A stretch of DNA of 64,000 nt from Mucilaginibacter tolerans (lineage in GTDB: Bacteria > Bacteroidota > Bacteroidia > Sphingobacteriales > Sphingobacteriaceae), in assembly GCF_030519375.1 (NCBI RefSeq), contig NZ_JAUMKB010000016.1:43991-107990 (forward strand), read 5' to 3'. Within the stretch, counting starts at the first letter, position 1, and the number at the start of each line of letters is the position of its first letter. The translations under genes and the position numbers were made by a program. The notes under the pieces are model-generated. The model searched no databases. It saw only the letters and a list, made by a program, of their open reading frames with translations, and was not told the DNA's origin. Below, one piece after another: positions 40,286 through 47,418 of the stretch.

Positions 40286-41809
40286 ATGAGCCAGTTGCAA
40301 CGCCATATTGAAATAATGGATACAACCCTGCGTGATGGTGAACAAACCAGCGGGGTATCCTTTTCTTCGTCCGAAAAATTAACTATAGCACAGCTTTTAC
40401 TTACTGAAGTAAAGGTTGACCGTATTGAAATTGCCTCTGCGCGAGTATCAGAAGGTGAATTTAAAGCGGTGAAGAAAATTACTGAATGGGCGACCGAAAA
40501 CGGCTTTATTGATAAAATTGAGGTGCTAACCTTTGTGGATGGCACTACTTCAGTGGACTGGATGGTGGAAGCCGGGGCCAAAGTGATGAACCTGCTTACA
40601 AAAGGCTCATTAAATCACTTGACCTATCAACTTAAAAAAACTCCCGAACAGCATTTTAAAGAAGTTGCAGAAGTGATTGCTTATGCTGCCAAAAACGGCA
40701 TAGAAACCAATGTATACCTGGAAGACTGGAGCAATGGCATGCGCAATTCCCAGGAATATGTTTTTCAGTATCTTGATTTCCTCGCCACTCAGCCTGTTAA
40801 AAGGATATTATTGCCGGATACGTTAGGCGTGCTAATTCCATCCGAAACAAGAAAATACCTGGATGCCATCGTGCCGAAATATCCGAATATTCATTTTGAT
40901 TTCCATGCTCATAACGATTACGATTTGAGCATTGCTAACGTACTGGAAGCGGTAAATGCCGGAGTAAAAGGCTTGCACCTCACCATCAACGGCATGGGCG
41001 AAAGGGCTGGGAATGCGCCCCTGGCAAGTACAATTGCGGTACTGAATGATTATGTGAAAGATGTACACACATCGGTAGAAGAAAAGTCATTGTATACCGT
41101 AAGTAAATTGGTAGAAACCTTTTCAGGCTTCAGGGTACCGGTAAATAAGCCTGTCGTAGGGGAGAATGTGTTTACCCAGACAGCAGGTATCCATGCCGAT
41201 GGCGATAAGAAGAACAACCTCTATTTTAACGACCTGATGCCCGAGCGTTTTGGCCGTCAGCGTAAATATGCATTGGGCAAAACCAGCGGGAAGGCCAATA
41301 TTGAGAACAACCTGCAACAATTAGGTATCCGTTTATCGGATGTTGACTTAAAAAAAGTTACTGAACGGGTTATCGAACTGGGTGACAGGAAGGAAGTTGT
41401 GACACAATCTGACCTGCCTTATATCATTTCTGATATACTGGATAGTAATACAATAGATGAGAAGGTACATATTGAAAATTATGTACTTACTCATTCAAAA
41501 AACCTCCGGCCATCGGTTACTTTGCGTATCGATGTGGATGGAGAAATTTTTGAGGAGCATTCGCAAGGCGACGGTCAATATGACGCTTTTATGAATGCGC
41601 TCAAAGTGATCTATAAGAAAAAAGGGCTCGACCTGCCCTTGTTAACGGATTATGCTGTACGTATCCCGCCAGGAGGTAAATCAGATGCGCTATGCGAAAC
41701 CATTATTACGTGGGATTGCAAAGGCCGGGAATTTAAAACCCGCGGACTAGACAGTGACCAGACGGTAGCAGCCATTAAGGCCACTCAGAAGATGCTGAAT
41801 CTGATTTAA
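40286..41809 (+). CDS. 2-isopropylmalate synthase / (R)-citramalate synthase family protein
   Basis: This 507-residue protein has a catalytic TIM barrel with MDTTLRDGEQTSGVSF (divalent metal/Arg) and FDFHAHNDYDLSIANVLEAVNAGVKGLHLTINGMGERAGNAPL (HxHxxD region), then the linker and a C-terminal regulatory LeuA-dimer domain (from about residue 385, LRPSVTLRIDVDGEIFEEHSQGDGQYDAFMNALKVIYKKKGLDLP). The regulatory domain fits feedback inhibition by leucine or isoleucine. I cannot separate isopropylmalate from citramalate activity by eye, so no symbol is given. Being in the leuCD operon fits either product. No leuB lies downstream. Confidence 0.88.
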   Translation: MSQLQRHIEIMDTTLRDGEQTSGVSFSSSEKLTIAQLLLTEVKVDRIEIASARVSEGEFKAVKKITEWATENGFIDKIEVLTFVDGTTSVDWMVEAGAKVMNLLTKGSLNHLTYQLKKTPEQHFKEVAEVIAYAAKNGIETNVYLEDWSNGMRNSQEYVFQYLDFLATQPVKRILLPDTLGVLIPSETRKYLDAIVPKYPNIHFDFHAHNDYDLSIANVLEAVNAGVKGLHLTINGMGERAGNAPLASTIAVLNDYVKDVHTSVEEKSLYTVSKLVETFSGFRVPVNKPVVGENVFTQTAGIHADGDKKNNLYFNDLMPERFGRQRKYALGKTSGKANIENNLQQLGIRLSDVDLKKVTERVIELGDRKEVVTQSDLPYIISDILDSNTIDEKVHIENYVLTHSKNLRPSVTLRIDVDGEIFEEHSQGDGQYDAFMNALKVIYKKKGLDLPLLTDYAVRIPPGGKSDALCETIITWDCKGREFKTRGLDSDQTVAAIKATQKMLNLI

Positions 41810-41814
41810 ACAGA

Positions 41815-42288
41815 TTATTTCCCGTCGTAAGCATCCTGCAATTTTTGAATATCCAGCTTGGTCATTTTCATCATGGCCTGCATGGCGCGATTTGCTTTTT
41901 CAGGCTCACTACCCTGAAGGACTTTATCGAGCATCGCAGGCACAATTTGCCAGGTGACACCAAATTTATCGTCGAGCCAGCCACATTGATTAGTTCTGCC
42001 CCCTTCACCTAATTTCTCCCAGTAATAATCTACTTCTTCCTGCGTTTGGCAGCTTACAAAAAAGGAGGTTGCAGGTGAGAATTTAAATATTGGTCCACCG
42101 TTTAGTGCGATAAACTGCTGACCCAATAACTCGAACGAAGCCGTCATCACACTGCCTTCCGGACCGGGGCCGGCTGCTTTGTAACGCCTAACCTCGCCGA
42201 CTTTAGAGTCCTTAAAAACCGCAGTATAAAAATTCATTGCTTCTTCGGCCTGATGATCAAACCATAAGAAAGGGGTTATTTTTTGCAT
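41815..42288 (-). CDS. VOC family protein, PhnB-like
   Basis: This 157-residue protein starts with KITPFLWFDHQAEEAMNFYTAVFKDSKVGEVRRY, followed by SFELLGQQFIALNGGPIFKFSPATSFFVSCQTQEEVDYYWEKL and DKFGVTWQIVPAMLDKVL, the standard form of the 3-demethylubiquinone methyltransferase-like/PhnB VOC family. These proteins rarely have a known function; despite the name they lack a methyltransferase domain. It is single-gene and convergent with the leu operon (6-base gap). Its promoter shares the 22-base direct repeat with the reductase gene at 35777. Confidence 0.9.
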   Translation of the reverse strand: MQKITPFLWFDHQAEEAMNFYTAVFKDSKVGEVRRYKAAGPGPEGSVMTASFELLGQQFIALNGGPIFKFSPATSFFVSCQTQEEVDYYWEKLGEGGRTNQCGWLDDKFGVTWQIVPAMLDKVLQGSEPEKANRAMQAMMKMTKLDIQKLQDAYDGK

Positions 42289-42328
42289 AGCCAGATCGTT
42301 TTTGGTTTATAATTATTTGTTGATTTAC

Positions 42329-42336
42329 CAAAGGTA
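42329..42336 (-). promoter_or_regulatory. -7 box (TACCTTTG) for the VOC gene
   Basis: On the minus strand TACCTTTG matches TAnnTTTG and lies 41 bases before the ATG at 42288. As at 36379, there is no TTG at the usual 17-23-base spacing. Confidence 0.5.
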
Positions 42337-42364
42337 GGCTGATAAATCACCGTCCGGAACACTC

Positions 42365-42395
42365 AACTGCGACAAAGAGAGGGTTGAAATCCGAC
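42365..42395 (-). promoter_or_regulatory. Direct repeat GTCG-type, 22-base spacing (second copy of layout)
   Basis: On the minus strand GTCGGATTT (42395-42387) and GTCGCAGTT (42373-42365) are 22 bases apart. The upstream half continues to AACCC, as it does at 36438 (GTCGCATTTAACCC there, GTCGGATTTCAACCC here). The nearer half ends 29 bases before the -7 box, against 30 at the other gene. Confidence 0.5.
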
Positions 42396-42401
42396 AAGCG
42401 A

Positions 42402-43148
42402 CTAATGCTTCAGGTAAGCATTCGGAACGTTGCCGGGCGTATAATCAATACCGTATGCGTGTTTGATCAATAGTGAGACCGTTTCGGCGACTGTAGTATC
42501 TTTCCGGTGCATTTGTGGCAGTAGCCCCATCAGGGCATAACTGACTGGGTTCACTGATGGAATAAAAGTTTCCCATTCATATCCTTTACCCCAGATCAAT
42601 CCTTTAACTGTGATATTAAGATCAGCGCCATTATCCAAAAGCCAATGCAACATCTGTTTAGAGTTGTTCAGGAGTTGGTTAACGGTGTGAAAAATAGGTG
42701 TATGCCCGCCAAAGCCATGTTCGTCCAGCCCAGCCTTTGCGTTGATATCAGCGCCATATTGCAATAACACCTCTGCACAAGCCACACAATTGTATTCAGC
42801 ACAGAAATGCATCAGGGTGCCGCCAGCTAGCGGCGTGAAAGTATTATTGAATTGAGAATAGGTCCGTTTAATTATATCGCGGTCTGCTTTTAATAATTCC
42901 TCCAATTGTTCGTCATTATCAGTTAAAACAGCCAGCAAAGCTTTATCGTCAAACTCCAGGCCGCGGTCAATAAATACCTGTATACAATCTTTGAATCGAG
43001 GGGAGCGAAAGTACATTTCTACCATCATAGTGAATAGGGGTATTCCATTATGCACCTCGTTTGGATCACCACCCTGATCAAAATACCGCCTGATGCCTTC
43101 AACAGAATGCACTTCGATATCATATAGCATTTGGGTATAATCAGGCAT
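42402..43148 (-). CDS. Ankyrin-repeat protein
   Basis: This 248-residue protein has no signal peptide. Ankyrin units are seen at the start (VHSVEGIRRYFDQGGDPNEVHNGIPLFTMMV), in the middle (GTLMHFCAEYNCVACAEVLLQYGADINAKAGLDEHGFGGHTPIFHTV) and late (QMLHWLLDNGADLNITVKGLIWG). Ankyrin repeats bind protein partners; no enzyme domain is present and no partner can be named. It is a single gene, divergent from the HD-domain gene. Confidence 0.85.
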   Translation of the reverse strand: MPDYTQMLYDIEVHSVEGIRRYFDQGGDPNEVHNGIPLFTMMVEMYFRSPRFKDCIQVFIDRGLEFDDKALLAVLTDNDEQLEELLKADRDIIKRTYSQFNNTFTPLAGGTLMHFCAEYNCVACAEVLLQYGADINAKAGLDEHGFGGHTPIFHTVNQLLNNSKQMLHWLLDNGADLNITVKGLIWGKGYEWETFIPSVNPVSYALMGLLPQMHRKDTTVAETVSLLIKHAYGIDYTPGNVPNAYLKH

Positions 43149-43486
43149 ATTAAGACCGATAAATTCCTTATTTGAAGGTAAGAATTATCTATTATTTCTG
43201 TCATTTTTTTAAATAATATGACGGTATATAATTGCATTATTTGGTCATTTCTCTTCGTCTATTTGCGAAATATCATTAGCCGGATTTTTAAATAGTGATC
43301 AACTCCTTTTAAATCAAATATTTAATAACTAGTAGGTGATTTGAAATAGCGTGTAATACAAAAACAACATTGCTTTGCTTATGTAATACCTATTTCAGTA
43401 GGATAGGAATATTCGACCTTTAGTTGTAGTTTTAGACTTAAAACTGCCTTTACTACAGCTATTATAATGATATCAAATTTTTGCCG
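43149..43486. other. Divergent intergenic region (ankyrin / HD gene)
   Basis: This 338-base gap holds the promoters of two divergent genes. The only structure I see is a dyad, AGTTTTA-GACT-TAAAACT (43428-43445), about 42 bases before the HD gene ATG. No match to TTG...TAnnTTTG with correct spacing was found. Confidence 0.3.
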
Positions 43487-44731
43487 ATGAATTACAAAGC
43501 CTCACTCGAACAAGTAGCACAATATGTGACGTCGATGTTCGGCGGACAAGCCGATAACGGATTGCCTTATCATAACAAGGCGCACACCCAGCTTGTGGTC
43601 GATTCCACTATACAGATTGCCAATCACTATCAATTATCCGACAGTGATTTTTTTGTGGTAGTTACAGCCGCCTGGTTTCATGATACAGGTTATTTAAAGA
43701 CACGCGATCACCATGAACGGGAAAGTGTGAAAATTGCCGACAATTATTTAAGAAAGCAGGAGATAGATCAGGCAACTATTGCAAAGATCAATCAATGCAT
43801 TATGGCGACTGAAATGCCACAAAATCCTCAAGACCTGCTGGAAGAAATTATATGCGACGCCGACATGTTTCATTTTGGATCGGATACGTTCTCTGAGAAG
43901 AACAAACTGCTCAGGAAAGAGATTGAAGCTGCTACAAAAACTGAAATATCAAAGGAGCAATGGAGGCTGAAAACAGTTGAATTTATGGAGCAACACCATT
44001 ATTTTACTGATTACTGTAATCTTTTGCTGAACGATAAAAAGAAACAAAACCTGGAAAAACTAAAAGAGCGCCTGAATAAAGAAGATCTGAAACAATTGGA
44101 AACAGATCTGCCGCAAATTAATCATGAAGAACATGTAGATCATGCAGAACATACCGAACGGTCTAAAAAAAATAAAGACATCCCTGAACGGGGTATTGAA
44201 ACCATGTTCCGCATTACGTCAGGCAATAATCAACGCCTGAGCGATATGGCTGATGGGAAGGCGCATATACTTATTACAGTTAACTCTATTATTTTATCAG
44301 CCATTATCAGTTTGGTTCTTCGTAAACTGGATAACAATAGCTTTATTATTATACCTACGTTTATGCTGCTTTCTGTGAGTGTATTGAGCATCATCTTTTC
44401 AATTCTTGCCACCCGGCCTTCTATACCAAAAGGTATATTTTCTTCTGACGAGGTTGGTGAGAAAAAAGTAAACCTGCTTTTTTTTGGCAACTTCTACAAG
44501 ATGAAATTGGATGATTATTCATCAGGTATGCAACAGGTGATGGCTGACAAGGATTTATTGTACCATACCCTCATCATGGATGTGTACTCACAGGGAGTTG
44601 TTTTAGGCAGAAAATACCTACAATTAAGGATTGCTTATAATATCTTTATGTTTGGGCTTATTCTCTCCGTGCTTGCTTTTGTTATAGCGGTTATGTTTCA
44701 TACGGAACCTGTACCAGTAATCCCACAGTAG
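43487..44731 (+). CDS. HD-domain phosphohydrolase fused to a Pycsar-effector-type (DUF5706) membrane domain
   Basis: The protein has 414 residues from ATG 43487 (a TTG six bases earlier is possible). The N-terminal HD domain shows LPYHNKAHTQLVVD, VVTAAWFHDTGYLKT and EEIICDADMFHFG, holding the metal His/Asp set. After a charged helical linker (residues about 185-235) comes a DUF5706-like region (RGIETMFRITSGNNQRLSDMADGKAHILITVNSIILSAIISLVLRK, then two more membrane segments), the fold used as the membrane effector in Pycsar systems. No cyclase gene is adjacent, so a defence role is doubtful. It is 5 bases before ppk. Confidence 0.85.
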   Translation: MNYKASLEQVAQYVTSMFGGQADNGLPYHNKAHTQLVVDSTIQIANHYQLSDSDFFVVVTAAWFHDTGYLKTRDHHERESVKIADNYLRKQEIDQATIAKINQCIMATEMPQNPQDLLEEIICDADMFHFGSDTFSEKNKLLRKEIEAATKTEISKEQWRLKTVEFMEQHHYFTDYCNLLLNDKKKQNLEKLKERLNKEDLKQLETDLPQINHEEHVDHAEHTERSKKNKDIPERGIETMFRITSGNNQRLSDMADGKAHILITVNSIILSAIISLVLRKLDNNSFIIIPTFMLLSVSVLSIIFSILATRPSIPKGIFSSDEVGEKKVNLLFFGNFYKMKLDDYSSGMQQVMADKDLLYHTLIMDVYSQGVVLGRKYLQLRIAYNIFMFGLILSVLAFVIAVMFHTEPVPVIPQ

Positions 44732-44736
44732 CTGAT

Positions 44737-46791
44737 ATGGAAACATCGGTGCAATACTTTGACCGTGATATAAGCTGGCTGGCGTTTAATGAGCTTGTAC
44801 TGCGCGAAGCAGGCAAACCGGCCGTGCCTTTAATGGAACGGATCAGGTTCTTGTCTATTTATTCATCTAACCTGGATGAGTTTTACCGGGTGCGTATGCC
44901 AGTTCAGATGGCATTACATTATTTGTCAGGCGATGGTGGTGAAGAGCTCGCCAAAACGAACCTCAAGGAGGTACGAAAGGTCATTGGCGCACAACTGGAA
45001 TTGTTTGGGCAAACGCTTACGCAGCATATTATTCCGTCGCTTAAAAAGAATAACGTTCATTTATTTTACCAAGAGTCGCTGCCGGAAGAAGTATTAGCAG
45101 CTGTTAACGATTACTTGTATAGTCAGATATTGGCTTTTTTGCAACCGATCGATCTGACGGATAACAACACGCCATTTTTTCCTGAAAATAACAAGATATA
45201 CTTCGTTGTAATGATTGAGCAGGGTGGATTGGAAAAGAATATGATCCTTAATATCCCTTCCGATCAGCTGCCGAGATTTTATCCTGTAAACATCGATAAA
45301 ACACAATATGTTGTGTTCCTGGATGATATTATCAGGTTCAACCTCGATAAAATTTTTAAGGGTGCCAGCGTCAAAGGCTGTTTTAGTATTAAAATAACCC
45401 GTGATGCAGAGATTGATGTGAAAGACGAATATTCGGGGGATATATTAGACGGAATAGAAAACGAACTGAAAAAGCGGGATTCAGGCCTGGCTACGCGTTT
45501 TCTTTATGAACCCGGATTGCCTTTGCGATTATTATATCTTGTTCAAAGCCGTCTTAATTTATCGGTTGATAGTATTACTGAGGGTGGCAGGTATCATAAC
45601 CTGAAAGACCTCGGCCAGATGCCAGTGAAAAATCCTCAGCTCAATTATGACCAATGGCCTGCTTTGCCGGTAAAAGAGATCAACTATAAGTTGTCATTAT
45701 TTGATCAGTTAAAAAAGAAGGATATCTGTATTCATGCACCTTACCAATCTTATAATACCATATTAAGATTTTTCAATGAAGCAGCGATTGACCCTGCGGT
45801 CGAAGAAATCTACATCACCTTATACCGGGTAGCCAGTAATTCAAGAATAGTAAACGCCTTGATCAGCGCGGCCGAAAATGGTAAGAAGGTATTTGTGATG
45901 ATTGAATTGAAGGCACGTTTCGATGAAGCGAATAACATCAAATGGGCCAAGAAAATGAAGAATGCCGGGGTGAGAATTGTTTATAGTGTAGCTGCGCTGA
46001 AAGTACATGCCAAAGTAGCACTGATAAAACGAAATATCGACGGTCGCAATAGTTATTCAGGCTTACTTTCCACCGGAAATTTTAACGAAACTACCGCCGC
46101 CTTTTATACCGATCATATACTGATTACTACTAATCATGATATACTTCGGGAAGTGGAACTGCTTTTTATTTTCCTGTTGAAACGAAAGAAACCCGGATCT
46201 GAAGACAAAATAAATTTTAAATATTTGCTTGTGGCGCAGTTCAATCTGCAATCCAGATTCCTTGAACTGATCGACCGTGAAATTGCCAACGCAAAAAAAG
46301 GACTTGCTGCATCCATTACTATCAAAATGAATAATCTGGAGGAGCGGGTGCTGATCAATAAACTTTATGAAGCCTCGCAGGCTGGTGTGAGAATAAAAAT
46401 GATCGTTCGCAGTATTTGCTGTCTTGTGCCTGGTATTGCAGGCCTTAGCGAGAACATCAGCATTATCAGGATAGTGGACAGATACCTGGAACACGGCCGT
46501 GTATTTCTGTTTCATAACAATGGCCGGCAGGACCTGTACATGGGCTCATCTGATTGGATGAACCGGAACATTTATCACCGTATTGAGGTGTGTTTCCCGG
46601 TGACAGAGCCAACTATGAAACAACAAATTATTGAAATGCTGAATTTGCAGTTGAATGATAATGTGCAGGCCGTACAGATTGATGAAAAATTGAATAATGT
46701 GAAGGTAGAGAATGGCGAACCATTGAATGAATCCCAAAAACAAATATATATTTTACTGAAAAACAAGCTGCAGGAACCGGTTTTACAATAG
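44737..46791 (+). CDS. ppk1: Polyphosphate kinase 1
   Basis: This 684-residue enzyme makes polyphosphate from ATP. The N-terminal helical domain starts YFDRDISWLAFNELVLREA and has SIYSSNLDEFYRVRM. The PLD-like catalytic domains carry the phosphorylated histidine H424 (ALKVHAKVALIKR) and the second histidine H586 (DRYLEHGRVFLFHN), matching the two catalytic His residues of the family. It lies 5 bases after the HD gene and 23 before a PAP2 phosphatase gene. Confidence 0.96.
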   Translation: METSVQYFDRDISWLAFNELVLREAGKPAVPLMERIRFLSIYSSNLDEFYRVRMPVQMALHYLSGDGGEELAKTNLKEVRKVIGAQLELFGQTLTQHIIPSLKKNNVHLFYQESLPEEVLAAVNDYLYSQILAFLQPIDLTDNNTPFFPENNKIYFVVMIEQGGLEKNMILNIPSDQLPRFYPVNIDKTQYVVFLDDIIRFNLDKIFKGASVKGCFSIKITRDAEIDVKDEYSGDILDGIENELKKRDSGLATRFLYEPGLPLRLLYLVQSRLNLSVDSITEGGRYHNLKDLGQMPVKNPQLNYDQWPALPVKEINYKLSLFDQLKKKDICIHAPYQSYNTILRFFNEAAIDPAVEEIYITLYRVASNSRIVNALISAAENGKKVFVMIELKARFDEANNIKWAKKMKNAGVRIVYSVAALKVHAKVALIKRNIDGRNSYSGLLSTGNFNETTAAFYTDHILITTNHDILREVELLFIFLLKRKKPGSEDKINFKYLLVAQFNLQSRFLELIDREIANAKKGLAASITIKMNNLEERVLINKLYEASQAGVRIKMIVRSICCLVPGIAGLSENISIIRIVDRYLEHGRVFLFHNNGRQDLYMGSSDWMNRNIYHRIEVCFPVTEPTMKQQIIEMLNLQLNDNVQAVQIDEKLNNVKVENGEPLNESQKQIYILLKNKLQEPVLQ

Positions 46792-46814
46792 CAATACGCC
46801 CTTAGACTTTATTT

Positions 46815-47417
46815 ATGCGATTCATCAGATTCTATATCACAATTATACTGCTGCTGTTTTGCGGACCTGGGCTTTTTGCCCAGAATCTTGATGTCGATAT
46901 ATTAAAGACAATCAACCCTGAGCACCCCGATTCGAAATACTGGTTATACACAAGTAATTCCCTTTATTATATACCGGCAACCATCTCGTTGGGACAATTA
47001 TCGTACGGAATTTTCCAGGGAAGTGGCTTAACACGTAACCGCTCTTATGAAACATTAATTAGCATCGGAATTAGTGGCATAATAGGAGAAGTGCTAAAAT
47101 ATACAATTAAGGAGGTGCGGCCTTCTACGCGATACCCCGGTGTCATCTTCGCTAATAGCGACACAAAAGACCCGTCTTTCCCCTCCGGTCATACACTGGT
47201 GGCCTTTGCGATGGCAACTTCATTGGCATTGGAGTATAATAAATGGTATATAACCGGGCCGGCATTTTTATGGGCTGGGTCGGTAGGATTCTCAAGAATG
47301 TATTTGGGCAAACATTATCCCTCAGATGTTTTAGTAGGTACGATATTAGGAATAGCAAGCGGGGTTGTTAGTCACCGTTTTAGTATCAATGTTTTGAAAA
47401 GCTATAATATGAAATAA
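46815..47417 (+). CDS. PAP2-family phosphatase
   Basis: This 200-residue protein has a signal sequence or first helix (FIRFYITIILLLFCGPGLFAQ) and the full PAP2 active site: KYTIKEVRP (K-x6-RP), FPSGHT and SRMYLGKHYPSD (SR-x5-H-x3-D). It would dephosphorylate a lipid or another phosphate ester at the periplasmic face. Position next to ppk1 and a barrel protein (1-base gap) suggests a phosphate- or envelope-linked role. Confidence 0.9.
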   Translation: MRFIRFYITIILLLFCGPGLFAQNLDVDILKTINPEHPDSKYWLYTSNSLYYIPATISLGQLSYGIFQGSGLTRNRSYETLISIGISGIIGEVLKYTIKEVRPSTRYPGVIFANSDTKDPSFPSGHTLVAFAMATSLALEYNKWYITGPAFLWAGSVGFSRMYLGKHYPSDVLVGTILGIASGVVSHRFSINVLKSYNMK

Positions 47418-47418
47418 C

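Noticed and set aside
43487..44731. Complete Pycsar anti-phage system
   Set aside because: Only an effector-like membrane domain is present, with an HD domain and no adjacent cyclase; the neighbours are ppk1 and an ankyrin gene.
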